From Candidatus Micrarchaeota archaeon (GTDB lineage: Archaea > Micrarchaeota > Micrarchaeia > Micrarchaeales > Micrarchaeaceae): DNA of 64,000 bases. This document shows, one piece after another, positions 33,522-42,933 of this stretch. The notes under the pieces were generated by a model. It was not told the DNA's origin, ran no database searches, and saw only the letters and a list, made by a program, of their open reading frames with translations. Position numbers and translations under genes: made by a program. The stretch is from positions 1-64,000 of the forward strand of contig JAGWHU010000003.1 of assembly GCA_028866575.1 (NCBI GenBank). Reading direction: 5' to 3'. The stretch's first letter is position 1, and each line of letters starts with the position of its first letter.

Positions 33522-34588
33522 AAGTCGCGCTGCTCGGCATGAAAGGAGAGTTCGATGATCTTGGCTCCATTTCAGGGATAAACAAATACATGTCGTATGT
33601 CTATCACGAAATGTGCAAAATGAAAGGCATGGAGGTAACAAAGGTAGAGTACGGCAAGGTCGCCAAAAAACTGCCATGGGCCAATCACGCAGCCTTTTAC
33701 ATACAATCTGAATTCTCGGATTTCAGGGGCTATGACATAATACACAATCCGAACGGGCTGAGATTGTTCAAAAAGCCCAAAAACTCAAGGCTCGTCACAA
33801 CAATTCACGACCTCATGCCTGTTACCAACAGGGAAAGGAACCTTGGCGGCAGCGTAAAGGAAGTACTGGTCTCTGTAAATTCAAGGTTCTCCGATTATGT
33901 GGCTACCGAGGGTTTCAAGCTGGCATTGAAATCCGATCACATAATAGTTGACATAGACTACGGGAAGGAGGAGCTCCTTGAGCACTTTGACTATGACAAG
34001 GATAAAATATCGACAGTAAGGCTTGCCATGGATTATAAATTCCTGGAAGCCCAGCCCCGAAATGCCAAGCAGCAACGCGCTAAATTCAAGGTGGGGTATG
34101 TTGGCAGCTTCAATGCCCCGAAGAACATAGACTTCGCGATCAGGGCCATGAAAATGATTGATGACAGGGAGATAATCATGGAGCTTTGGGGCAAGAAGAC
34201 ACTGGAGGCTGAGGTCCTTGAAAAGTCATCGGGCAATGACGAGAGGATACGCTTCATGGGCGTAGCTCCGGAGGGCCAGAAGGTGCAGATATTCGATTCT
34301 TTCGATGTGTTTGTGCATCCCGGGGTATATGAGAGCATAATACAGTTCGAGGCGCTTTCAAGAGGCTTGCCTGTGATAGTCAAGAAGGGCTCGAAGCTGA
34401 GCCCGGACCTGCTGGAGCATTGCATCGAGGCCAAGGACGAGCCCCATATGGCCCAAATAATAAAAGACTTGAAACTAAATGGTTATGATAATGCTAAGAG
34501 AAAGAAATCAATGGAATATGCGCGTGGCTTCACGTGGAAGCGTTTAACCGAGGACACGGTCAATGTTTACAAAAAGGTTTTAGGATGA
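33518..34588 (+). CDS. GT4-type glycosyltransferase (group 1)
   Basis: This 356-residue GT-B enzyme has LVTTIHDLMPVTN in the N-terminal half and KVGYVGSFNAPKNIDFAI plus FVHPGVYESIIQFEALSRGLPVIVKKG in the C-terminal donor domain. The second acidic residue of the EX7E motif is in QFEALSRG. It shows local similarity to the GT4 enzyme on the other strand (the same IHDLM motif and C-terminal YARGFTWKRL versus YARSFSWDRV), so the two may be paralogs. ATGA overlaps join it to both neighbours. Confidence 0.83.
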   Translation: MKVALLGMKGEFDDLGSISGINKYMSYVYHEMCKMKGMEVTKVEYGKVAKKLPWANHAAFYIQSEFSDFRGYDIIHNPNGLRLFKKPKNSRLVTTIHDLMPVTNRERNLGGSVKEVLVSVNSRFSDYVATEGFKLALKSDHIIVDIDYGKEELLEHFDYDKDKISTVRLAMDYKFLEAQPRNAKQQRAKFKVGYVGSFNAPKNIDFAIRAMKMIDDREIIMELWGKKTLEAEVLEKSSGNDERIRFMGVAPEGQKVQIFDSFDVFVHPGVYESIIQFEALSRGLPVIVKKGSKLSPDLLEHCIEAKDEPHMAQIIKDLKLNGYDNAKRKKSMEYARGFTWKRLTEDTVNVYKKVLG

Positions 34589-35799
34589 CTAATTGCCAAA
34601 ACTGCGGGGCTGAATGCAAGACGATAATAGACCTTGGCGACCAGGTAATATGCAACAGGTTCGCCGCTTCAAAGGAGATGCTAAAAAAAGAGACGAAGTA
34701 CCCATTAAGGATAGTGTTCTGCCCCAGCTGCTATCTGGTGCAGCAGAGCGTCGTGTTGCCTACGGGCCTGGTATTCGATGAGAACTTCAACTACCTAAGC
34801 GGCGCAAGCAAGGATGCTGTTAAGCATTTTACAGCATTGGACGAGGAGCTGATAAAGGAGCTTGGCACAAAACCCGGGGAATACATCGTTGCGATAGGGA
34901 GCAACGACGGCACTGAGCTTCTTCCGTTCAAGCTTGCAGGCATAAACGTTATCGGGGTGGAGCCTGCGCCCAAGCCGGCGAAGATAGCGAACGACAACGG
35001 CTTGTATACGATAGTAAACGAGTTCGAAAACTGCACAGAGGAGATAGATAAAAGGGCAAACGGCAGGATAGCGCTCATCACGGCATTCAACGTAATGGCC
35101 CATACCGGCAGCATACACAAATTCCTGGAGAACGTGGCATACATATTGAAAAAGAACCCCGATGCTGTGTTCGTAAACCAAGGGCAGTACCTTCCAGACA
35201 TAATGGAAAAGGTGTCGTTCGATACGATGTATCATGAGCACAACAGGTTCTACACCATAACTTCAATGCAGAACCTGTTCAGCAAGCACGGCATGAAAAT
35301 ATACGATGCAAAAAGGACGGAATATTATGGCGGCTCCATAATAGCATATGCCTCTGTTAAAGAGATTCCTGAAACGGAAAGGCTGAAGTCCATAAAGGAG
35401 AGCGAGGAAAAATACAAGAGGTTCGAAACCTACAAGGACTTCGCAGAAAGGGCCCAGTCAAGCAAGAGCAAGCTTCTGGCGCTCCTCGAAAAGGCCAAAT
35501 CCGAGGGTGCAGTAATAGTCGGTGCAGGAGCGCCTATGAAATCCAGCGTCCTGCTGAGCTACTGCGGCATAGACGATAGGCTTCTCGATGCGCTTACGGA
35601 GCTGAACCATCTGAAGATAGGTACGTACTCGCCTTCAGGTATAAAGGTATACAACGAGCTCACATATTTCAAGGACCACAAAATAGATTACGTTCTTATC
35701 TTGTCATGGAATATGAAGGACACTATAATCAGCAGCCTGAGAAACATGGGCTACAACGGGAAATTCATAGTCCCCCTGCCAGAGCCAAAGGTAATATAG
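34585..35799 (+). CDS. SAM-dependent sugar C-methyltransferase (TylCIII/NovU-like)
   Basis: This 404-residue protein has three parts typical of deoxysugar C-methyltransferases. First is a zinc finger-like N-terminus with CQNCGAEC...FCPSC (Methyltransf_13), then a class I SAM domain with EYIVAIGSNDGTELLPF, and a C-terminal domain (C-methyltransf_C) with VIVGAGAPMKSSVLLSYCGI. Known relatives methylate C3 or C5 of 4-keto sugar nucleotides, or act with PLP enzymes on related sugars. The listed frame extends to 34534 inside the GT4 gene, but the ATG at 34585 overlapping its stop is correct. It implies a branched-chain sugar in the glycan. Confidence 0.83.
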   Translation: MTNCQNCGAECKTIIDLGDQVICNRFAASKEMLKKETKYPLRIVFCPSCYLVQQSVVLPTGLVFDENFNYLSGASKDAVKHFTALDEELIKELGTKPGEYIVAIGSNDGTELLPFKLAGINVIGVEPAPKPAKIANDNGLYTIVNEFENCTEEIDKRANGRIALITAFNVMAHTGSIHKFLENVAYILKKNPDAVFVNQGQYLPDIMEKVSFDTMYHEHNRFYTITSMQNLFSKHGMKIYDAKRTEYYGGSIIAYASVKEIPETERLKSIKESEEKYKRFETYKDFAERAQSSKSKLLALLEKAKSEGAVIVGAGAPMKSSVLLSYCGIDDRLLDALTELNHLKIGTYSPSGIKVYNELTYFKDHKIDYVLILSWNMKDTIISSLRNMGYNGKFIVPLPEPKVI

Positions 35800-35842
35800 T
35801 CTGACGGACCAACCTGTATAATCGATATGATCATGGTGGCAT

Positions 35843-36748
35843 ATGCCTGCAAAAAATAATGTTGACATAAGCTTCTGCATACGCGCCTACAACGAGGAGC
35901 GGTTCATGGAAAGCAAGCTTAACGATCTGATACCCAGGCTGAAGATGGCAGGCGCCAGAAGCGAGATAGTGATGGTGATACAGGGTAACGACGACAGCTA
36001 CAGGATCGCCTCCTCATTCAGGAAGGAATTCAAAAACCTTGTCATTCACAGGATGCAAAAACCCGACTTCCTGAAGGCGACCAACTTCATGATAGGCAAG
36101 ACGAAATCAGACATAATAGTGATAGACGACGCGGACAACCTGTTCAAGGGCGATATAGACAGGATAGTGAAGATATTCAAAGACCCAAAAGTTGGCGGGA
36201 TAATACAGTTTGACGTCGCTACAAGGGAATGGCTGAACGACGGGCACAGGCTGTTCGATCAGGTGTACAAGGAAGTGCAATTGAAGCACCACCTGAAGGG
36301 CAACGTAGTCGATTCTCCGATATTCTACGTGCACATATGGAGGAAAAGCGCACTCAGGCCGCCCTACGCCACCACGCTGAACGACGATACCGAAACCACA
36401 CTAAGGCTCCAGACTGCAGGGTACGAGGTGATATACGACAAGGAGCTGTCGGAGCACATAGAGAACAACCCATTGCAAAAAAAAATAACCGTAAAGGGCA
36501 TATTCAAGAGGAGGCTCAGGACAGAAAAGTTCAGGAAACAGGCGAAGGAGGTGCTCAATACGGACAGATTCGCGATAAAGAACAGGATCGGCGAATTCGT
36601 AGAGGCAATATTCCTGACGATGGGCAGGGCGAACCCTGCGGAGTTCCTCGGCTTCATGGAGTACCTTATAGTGATAGCGCTCGCAACTATGGCCGGGAAA
36701 ATTAAACTCCTAATAAAAGACGATAACAAATATGTGCAGGTAAGATAG
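35843..36748 (+). CDS. Family 2 glycosyltransferase
   Basis: This 301-residue GT-A enzyme begins ISFCIRAYNEERFMESKL and has IIVIDDADNLFKGD as the DxD region. TLNDDTETTLRLQTAGYEV is the acceptor or catalytic-base segment of processive-like GT2 proteins. A C-terminal hydrophobic stretch (LIVIALATMAGKIKLLI) may anchor it to the membrane. It is the fourth gene of the plus-strand block, about 43 bp after the C-methyltransferase. Confidence 0.8.
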   Translation: MPAKNNVDISFCIRAYNEERFMESKLNDLIPRLKMAGARSEIVMVIQGNDDSYRIASSFRKEFKNLVIHRMQKPDFLKATNFMIGKTKSDIIVIDDADNLFKGDIDRIVKIFKDPKVGGIIQFDVATREWLNDGHRLFDQVYKEVQLKHHLKGNVVDSPIFYVHIWRKSALRPPYATTLNDDTETTLRLQTAGYEVIYDKELSEHIENNPLQKKITVKGIFKRRLRTEKFRKQAKEVLNTDRFAIKNRIGEFVEAIFLTMGRANPAEFLGFMEYLIVIALATMAGKIKLLIKDDNKYVQVR

Positions 36749-36770
36749 GTTTCAGCAACAAGATGATGGC

Positions 36771-37427
36771 ATGAGTATTAAGGATGTGTTGAGCATGGCG
36801 CTGCAAAGACTGATACCTAGCTACAAAAGGAACCTTGAAAAGGCCGTGGCGTTACACGGGATTATAATAGAGCAGAGATTCGCATGGCTAGTCAAGGGCC
36901 TAAAGGACATCACGGTAATAGACATCGGCGCCTTCATAGGTGACACCGCAATATATTTTGCATCTTTCGACAACGTAAGGCGAGTCTATGCATACGAGCC
37001 CTATCCCTCAGCATACGGGCAGGCAAAAAGGAACATAGCAATATCCGGGCTTTCCGAAAAGATAAGCCTGTCAAGGACGGGCATAGGCGCCGAGGACGAA
37101 ACAATAAGGATAAAGGGCAAGGGCGACATAGGAAGCGAATTCAAGGATGCAAAGGATGGGAAAATGTCATCATCTCTCTCAATCAACACCATACTGAAAG
37201 GCAAGACCAATGTGGTAATAAAATCAAACTCTGAAGGGAGCGAGCACAAGATATTCAACAGTGGCGCAAATCTGAAGAACGTTAGAAGGATACACATAGC
37301 TTATCATTATGGTACCGGCGCGCTACCCCAAATACTAAAATCCAAGGGCTTCAAAATAGAAGTAAGGCCGGAAGGGAGAGACCCCCAGAAAGGGGATGTC
37401 GGAACAATTTACGCATGGAAAAAATAG
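36771..37427 (+). CDS. FkbM-like methyltransferase with degenerate active site
   Basis: This 218-residue protein has the SAM motif VIDIGAFIGDTAIYFA and VYAYEPYPSAYGQAKRN, nearly identical in layout to the FkbM protein encoded at 23043-23915. The family motif IKIDCEGCE is changed to VIKSNSEGSEH, losing the Asp and both Cys. SAM binding is likely kept, but methyl transfer may not be. It may bind a glycan or have changed substrate. It lies between a GT2 gene and the flippase gene. Confidence 0.75.
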   Translation: MSIKDVLSMALQRLIPSYKRNLEKAVALHGIIIEQRFAWLVKGLKDITVIDIGAFIGDTAIYFASFDNVRRVYAYEPYPSAYGQAKRNIAISGLSEKISLSRTGIGAEDETIRIKGKGDIGSEFKDAKDGKMSSSLSINTILKGKTNVVIKSNSEGSEHKIFNSGANLKNVRRIHIAYHYGTGALPQILKSKGFKIEVRPEGRDPQKGDVGTIYAWKK

Positions 37428-37436
37428 GGTAATCTA

Positions 37437-39032
37437 TTGCCTGATAAAACCTCCAAAGACAAGCAATCACATACGGACAGCGACGCAATAATAGGCGCGA
37501 AGACCGCGGGGGTAGCAAGCCTTATGTCCTTCGGAAGGTTCGTAGCGCTTTTCCTTTCTGGAATAGCCTTCATAATAGTGGCAAGGGTGCTTGGACCTAG
37601 CGTCTATGGCATATACACGCTTGCGATAGCATATTCGGGATTTTTCACCGCAGGACTCGCGGATCTTGGGATAAGCACCGCGTTCAGCAAGTTCATAGGG
37701 CAATATTCCGGGAAGGGCAACAAGACGGAGATAGAGAGGATAATGTCAAACGGCTATGCCGTGGCCATAGTATCAGGGCTTATACTCACAATCGTGGCCC
37801 TGATGCTGGGCAACGTTGTGGCTGTCTATGAGCTGAAGGACGCAAGCCTTACATACGTTGTGCAGATAGTGTCCTTCGCGGTAATACTCGGCATGCTGTT
37901 CAACATATCCTACAACGCGCTGGTCGGCTTCGGCAAGGGAATCTACATAGCTATTGCGATAATAATACAGTCGTTGTTCCAGGCCATTGCCAGCATAGCG
38001 CTTGCGATACTGGGCTACGAGGCCCTTGCGCCTATAATAGGCCTGTTGATAGGCTATATATCGGCAATAATATTTGCATTCATAATGTTCAACCTAAAGT
38101 TCGGTATCAGGTTCAGGATGCCGTCGTTAGCTTATATGAAGAAACTGGTTAACTTTTCCTACCCTATTGCGGTATACAACAGCGTGCGCGGCTTCGTGTC
38201 CAATCTGTCGCCCATAGTGCTTGGGCTGTTCGTGACGATAGCGATAGTCGGCAACTTCGGCGTAGCGCTAAGGACAAGCGCGATAATAAGCAACATAACG
38301 GATGCGCTGGGGCTTGCGGTGCTGCCTATGTTCGCCTATACTGCGTCAACGAAAGGCATAGGCGATAGGATAGGCAAATTCTACAATTACTCGCTTTACC
38401 TGACGTACGTGCTGGTAACCCCTGTCCTATTATATATAACAATATTGTCCAAGCAGTTCTCCTACACTGTTTTCAGCGCGAAATACGCGATCGCGCCGGT
38501 ATTCATATCTATAATAAGCATAGGCACGCTGCTGTGGATACTTGCCACATTCACCATAATGCTCCTCATAGGCACGAACAGGGTGAAAACCCTGCTCAAA
38601 TACAGCCTCATCGTCGAAGCGATAGAGGTCCTGCTGCTGTTCGTGGTGGTGCCATTGTTCGGCGGCGTAGGACTTAGCATATTGCTCTACATAATAACCC
38701 CAACCCTTATGATAATACTGATGACTAGGGCAGCCAGCAGGCTCATAAAGGTAAGGCCAGACATCGCAAAGCTGGCTAGGGTATTCCTTGCAGGGCTGGT
38801 AAGCATGGCATTCCTGGCTCCGCTGCTCCTTCTCCTCAAGGACAACTATATAGCCATACTCGTATTGGGCGCCCTGGAGCAGATAGCCATATACCCAATA
38901 ATACTCGCCCTCACCGGAGCCGCAAACAGGAAGGAGCTGAAGGTGCTCAAGGACGTTACCGGTAGTATACCGTTGTTGAATGCGGTAATGCATGCACTGA
39001 CCCGATACTCCGGGTACTTTGCGAGGGAATAA
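37437..39032 (+). CDS. Wzx/MurJ-type polysaccharide flippase
   Basis: This 531-residue protein has about 14 membrane helices and belongs to the MOP/PST exporter superfamily. The N-terminal helix pattern SFGRFVALFLSGIAFIIVARVLGPSVYGIYTLA with FGxxxx...LGPxxYG is typical. It would flip the lipid-linked glycan to the outside where AglB acts. It starts with TTG at 37437, preceded by GGTAATC, and has a 25-residue polar N-terminus. It is tightly packed between two FkbM genes. Confidence 0.85.
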   Translation: MPDKTSKDKQSHTDSDAIIGAKTAGVASLMSFGRFVALFLSGIAFIIVARVLGPSVYGIYTLAIAYSGFFTAGLADLGISTAFSKFIGQYSGKGNKTEIERIMSNGYAVAIVSGLILTIVALMLGNVVAVYELKDASLTYVVQIVSFAVILGMLFNISYNALVGFGKGIYIAIAIIIQSLFQAIASIALAILGYEALAPIIGLLIGYISAIIFAFIMFNLKFGIRFRMPSLAYMKKLVNFSYPIAVYNSVRGFVSNLSPIVLGLFVTIAIVGNFGVALRTSAIISNITDALGLAVLPMFAYTASTKGIGDRIGKFYNYSLYLTYVLVTPVLLYITILSKQFSYTVFSAKYAIAPVFISIISIGTLLWILATFTIMLLIGTNRVKTLLKYSLIVEAIEVLLLFVVVPLFGGVGLSILLYIITPTLMIILMTRAASRLIKVRPDIAKLARVFLAGLVSMAFLAPLLLLLKDNYIAILVLGALEQIAIYPIILALTGAANRKELKVLKDVTGSIPLLNAVMHALTRYSGYFARE

Positions 39033-39037
39033 CTGGC

Positions 39038-39655
39038 ATGATGAGTGTTCGAATGACCCTGCACAACCTCATAGTGGAAAGGATGATACTCCTGTCGGGC
39101 AGGATAAAAAGGCAGGGAAACACCCTGAGGCTCAACCACAAGGGGAGGAACCTATCCTTTATACGCACAGAATGGGCGGCATACCCTCTTAACGAGGTAT
39201 TCGTAAAGGAGGAATACGCCAGCCTTGGCGTCAATGGCAGGAACGTGGTTGACATAGGGGCGAGCATAGCGGATTCGCCAATCTATTTCGCACTGGAGGG
39301 GGCAAAGCACGTATACGGCTACGAGCCTGATGCCGTAAGGTACAATATGGCGCTGGAGAACATAAAGGCAAACGGCCTCGAAGACAGGATAACCATGTAC
39401 AACACGCCATACGACGGCAGGCACTCAGAGAACGCGGTAATAAAGATAGACTGCGAGGGCTGCGAGTATGCCCTTGTAAGGGAATTCGACATGGGCAAGT
39501 TCGACGAAGCGATAATGGAGTACCACAAAGGCCGTTCAGAGCTGGAGTCCATGTTTTCCGATGCAGGATTTTCTGTTAGGGTGTCGGAGCTGTCAAGGGA
39601 AAGGGGGATATTGTACGCAAGGCGCAAGGCCGCTGCCCTCGGAGCACAGCGTTGA
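39038..39655 (+). CDS. FkbM-family methyltransferase, short form
   Basis: This 205-residue protein is a compact version of the FkbM proteins in the same island. It has RNVVDIGASIADSPIYFALEG and KHVYGYEPDAVRYN for SAM binding, and an intact VIKIDCEGCEYALV motif. SAM motif I has ASIAD in place of the AYIGD of its paralog. It ends the plus-strand glycan block, 125 bp before the S-layer gene. Its product likely O-methylates a sugar of the N-glycan. Confidence 0.82.
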   Translation: MMSVRMTLHNLIVERMILLSGRIKRQGNTLRLNHKGRNLSFIRTEWAAYPLNEVFVKEEYASLGVNGRNVVDIGASIADSPIYFALEGAKHVYGYEPDAVRYNMALENIKANGLEDRITMYNTPYDGRHSENAVIKIDCEGCEYALVREFDMGKFDEAIMEYHKGRSELESMFSDAGFSVRVSELSRERGILYARRKAAALGAQR

Positions 39656-39693
39656 TAAAAGATGCCACATATGACAATCAACGTACTATAAAG

Positions 39694-39745
39694 TTTTATT
39701 TATAAAAAAACTATTATACATAGCGTATGTATTTAAATACTTTAC
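39694..39745 (+). promoter_or_regulatory. Tandem TATA boxes of the S-layer gene
   Basis: Two strong boxes are seen: TTTTATTTATAAAAA (about 39694-39708) and the perfect palindrome GTATTTAAATAC (39729-39740). The second places a transcript start near 39761 and a leader of about 20 bases. Two promoters fit a very highly expressed gene. Confidence 0.5.
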
Positions 39746-39780
39746 AGTGGACTATATTTCACAACGTTTAAAGTGAGAAC

Positions 39781-42759
39781 ATGAAGACTCTAAATGCAAA
39801 GAGAATCGCAGCTGTCGTAGCAGGTGCGGCTTTACTAGGAGTAGGTCTTGCGTTCGCAGGATCAATAACATTCCAGAATGTACCGATAATAAGCAATAGT
39901 GGACAACCGGTTGTACAGGTCGTAATAGGTTCATCCGCAAAGCCCGCTGACGGGGTAACTGCGGCAAACATTGCTGCGGCAATCGGAAACCTTGCATACA
40001 CAAGTGTTCCAGTAACCGCAACGGTAAACCAGACACAGGCAAACAAGGTATTGAGCGTATCAGTATCCTCTTCGTCATATTCGCTGTCAAACCAGCAGGT
40101 ATGGCTGAACGAGAGCGGATCCGTAAGCGCAGCTGCAGGGACTTACCTGTTCAGCGCATTGATAGGATCAGTACTGAACGGCGCGGTAATACTAAACTCG
40201 CCACAGAACACGAAGCAGTTGCAGGGCAGCGGCCAATACACATACCCGCACTCTACAACAATAGCAATATCCCCAGTTGCGTCACCATATACAACTGCAG
40301 GGTTCGTGCCAATATCCACGTCAGTAACGGCAAGCAATAACGGAGGAGGCACAGCGTTCTCCCAGTTCACAAGCGGGAGCAACGACAACATAATGCAGGT
40401 GACATCCTCGCAATATTCAGGACTGGCAAGCAACTATGGCGGGAATTCAGAGACAGAATACCTATGGCTTACAGGTTTCCCTGTATTCAACCAAGGTTCT
40501 GCCGGATCGCCGGTTAACCAGTTTGAGATAATAGATGCAGGAGGAGCATACCAGGCAACATTCGGAGCACCGATACAGAACTCAACCACAAGCAATGCAC
40601 CTGGAATAAACGTGCCGATAAGGCTATTGGGCCAGAACTGGACAATACTAAACGCTACAGGTCCGCAGTCCACAATTACTTCAGCCAGCACAGTTGCAGG
40701 CGGAAAGTTGTACCTTGCAGCGGCATTGGTACCACTGCAAACATTGTATGTAGGACATAACATAACATCAGGTCCATGGACAGTACAGCTTACAGACTTG
40801 GGACAGCCGAACAGCAACGGCGTGAGCCCTGCATCATTGTCTGTTATGTACAATAATGTACTGACAAACACATCCTCGGTAAGCCCAGGAACGACTGCAA
40901 AGTTCAACGTGACTGGACACACATTGTACGTAAACGTCAATGCGACATTCGCAGGATTGTATGCATACCAGAAGTGGGCGAAGATGCAATTGTATACAAA
41001 CGTGTACAAGATACAGAACGGCAAGCAGTTCAACGCCACAACAAACCCAGGTTGGTACGTGAACCTGCTTTGGACAAACACCACTTCATCCACGTCGGCA
41101 AGCGCAAAGGCGTTGCAGAGCATAATAATATACAACTCCACGCCGACCACATTGTCTCCGGGACAGAGCTTCAGCTTCATACAGAACCCACAGCTTCACA
41201 AGCTGACATTCCTGGGTGACACGCTCGGCTCAAGCAGCTTCGACTCAGTGACATTGGGCACATCATCGACGAGCTCAGTCCAGTACCAGAACAGCGGTAC
41301 AAACGCAAACAGCATTACGGGCCTGACGATAAAGAACGTGACAGAAGCTGCACAGGAGCTTACTGTAACAAGCCAGATACCTAATGCGTTCAGCTATGTG
41401 GGACAGACGGCAAGCAGCGTAGTGTACGACTTGACGCCATACAAGCTTACGGAGCTTGCAAACCAGATAAGCCCTGGAGCGGCATCGCAGGTTGCATCGG
41501 CAGGAAACCAGGTGTCAAACAGCTTCGTGACACTTGCATATACTAACGTAAACGCAGCCAACTGGATAACAACCACAAACCCGTTGCTCATAACAGTCTC
41601 AGGATTCACGAGCAACACAGCGTCATCCGCGGTAACGCAGACGTTGACGTTCACGGGAGCTTCGTATACACAGCCTCTGCCAACCAACGTATTCAACGTT
41701 ACTGGAGTACAGATAAACAGGGCACTTCCGGGAGCATTGGCAGTGTCAGTAGGCGCACCGGCAACAGCAGGAGGGGCAGGAGCGACCAACTCTGTAACAC
41801 TGGCAATATTGCAGAACGTAGGTTCCCCAGGAGTACTGTACACGCAGTCCGGTCAGGTATACCAGTCACTGTCGCTTACAGCGCCAGGAAACGTCATATA
41901 CAACCAGCAGAACGGGCAGCCGACAAACACATTTGTCCTTGCTGCGCAGACAACGCCAACAGGCCCAGCACTGGGCCAGTACTTCACCTATACGCTTGGT
42001 GAACAGGCAGTTCCTTCCAACAGCGCCGCAGTAGACGGCTTCGTGGTTGGAATAGACAACTCAACGGCAGGAATAGCGGCATCGCCACTCTTCCAGTTGA
42101 ACTATTCAAGCAACGGAGGAAGCGCAACGGCATCAGGTACAAGGAACAACGCCACATACCAGCCATCCAGCCTTGGATCAACATTCAACGTCCAGGCAGG
42201 ATTCAGGACAGAAAAGGGAAGCAAGCTGGTATCGATAACACCATCGTTGGTGACATTCGGATTGGCAAAGGCGCAGGACTACCTGCAGTTCTCAGTCAGC
42301 TCGGTTACATCCAACACGCCGACGAAGAACTACAAGCTGTATGGTCCATACGGGGTAGGACAGGCAACCAACATACCGAACGTTTCGATAGGTCCGGTGA
42401 ATGCGACGATAAAGGTAAGCGGCGCGAACTTCACCATATCCGGCATAGCAAACCTGACGGCAACACCATCAGTGGCAACGGCTACGCAGCCTGTATTGCT
42501 GAAGAACCTTACTACAACACCGCTTGTAGTGCTGGATTCGCAGGCAAGCCCAGGAAGCAACCTGATACTGATAGGAAGCGGTTTCGTAAACACGCTGTCT
42601 GGACAGTTGCAGAGCGCATACAACATATCAATGACGCCTACAACGCAGATAACGCAGGCATACGGGACAAACAGGGTGCTGGTAGCTGGATACTACGCGA
42701 ACCAGACAGCAGCAGCGGGCAACAGCTTCATACAGCAGTTGTACGCACAGGCGCAATAA
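39781..42759 (+). CDS. S-layer protein
   Basis: This 992-residue secreted protein starts with a Sec signal peptide (MKTLNAKRIAAVVAGAALLG, likely cut after AFA near residue 26). It continues with QPVVQVVIGSSAKPADGVTAANIAAAIG, the N-terminal pattern of archaeal S-layer proteins of the Methanococcus type. The rest is Ser/Thr/Asn/Ala-rich beta structure with dozens of NxS/T sequons. There is no clear C-terminal membrane helix, so it may be held by another protein or by the N-domain. Codon use is biased toward a few codons, as in highly expressed genes. It is the probable main substrate of AglB, and the glycan genes end 125 bp before it. Confidence 0.85.
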   Translation: MKTLNAKRIAAVVAGAALLGVGLAFAGSITFQNVPIISNSGQPVVQVVIGSSAKPADGVTAANIAAAIGNLAYTSVPVTATVNQTQANKVLSVSVSSSSYSLSNQQVWLNESGSVSAAAGTYLFSALIGSVLNGAVILNSPQNTKQLQGSGQYTYPHSTTIAISPVASPYTTAGFVPISTSVTASNNGGGTAFSQFTSGSNDNIMQVTSSQYSGLASNYGGNSETEYLWLTGFPVFNQGSAGSPVNQFEIIDAGGAYQATFGAPIQNSTTSNAPGINVPIRLLGQNWTILNATGPQSTITSASTVAGGKLYLAAALVPLQTLYVGHNITSGPWTVQLTDLGQPNSNGVSPASLSVMYNNVLTNTSSVSPGTTAKFNVTGHTLYVNVNATFAGLYAYQKWAKMQLYTNVYKIQNGKQFNATTNPGWYVNLLWTNTTSSTSASAKALQSIIIYNSTPTTLSPGQSFSFIQNPQLHKLTFLGDTLGSSSFDSVTLGTSSTSSVQYQNSGTNANSITGLTIKNVTEAAQELTVTSQIPNAFSYVGQTASSVVYDLTPYKLTELANQISPGAASQVASAGNQVSNSFVTLAYTNVNAANWITTTNPLLITVSGFTSNTASSAVTQTLTFTGASYTQPLPTNVFNVTGVQINRALPGALAVSVGAPATAGGAGATNSVTLAILQNVGSPGVLYTQSGQVYQSLSLTAPGNVIYNQQNGQPTNTFVLAAQTTPTGPALGQYFTYTLGEQAVPSNSAAVDGFVVGIDNSTAGIAASPLFQLNYSSNGGSATASGTRNNATYQPSSLGSTFNVQAGFRTEKGSKLVSITPSLVTFGLAKAQDYLQFSVSSVTSNTPTKNYKLYGPYGVGQATNIPNVSIGPVNATIKVSGANFTISGIANLTATPSVATATQPVLLKNLTTTPLVVLDSQASPGSNLILIGSGFVNTLSGQLQSAYNISMTPTTQITQAYGTNRVLVAGYYANQTAAAGNSFIQQLYAQAQ

Positions 42760-42777
42760 TCTGGTAGCCAGTCAAGG

Positions 42778-42815
42778 TGAAACCCGAAAGGGTTTCAATT
42801 TTTCTTTTTCTTCTT
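42778..42815 (+). terminator. Hairpin plus T-run terminator of the S-layer gene
   Basis: TGAAACCC (42778-42785) and GGGTTTCA (42790-42797) form an 8-bp stem closed by a GAAA tetraloop. A long T-rich tract follows (42799-42820). This looks like a bacterial-style intrinsic terminator 18 bp after the stop, and fits a gene whose transcript must be ended cleanly and kept stable. Confidence 0.7.
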
Positions 42816-42933
42816 TTATTGTTTTTTGCTTTCCTTGCGGTTATGCTGCACTTCCGAACCGGCACGTTTTACCACGACAAATGTGCGATTTGCTGCAGAG
42901 ATATTTATAAATCTTGCCATATAATATGTAGTG

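Noticed and set aside
40434-41180. 248-codon minus-strand frame opposite the S-layer gene
   Set aside because: It mirrors the low-complexity, biased codons of the S-layer gene and has no start signals or family resemblance.
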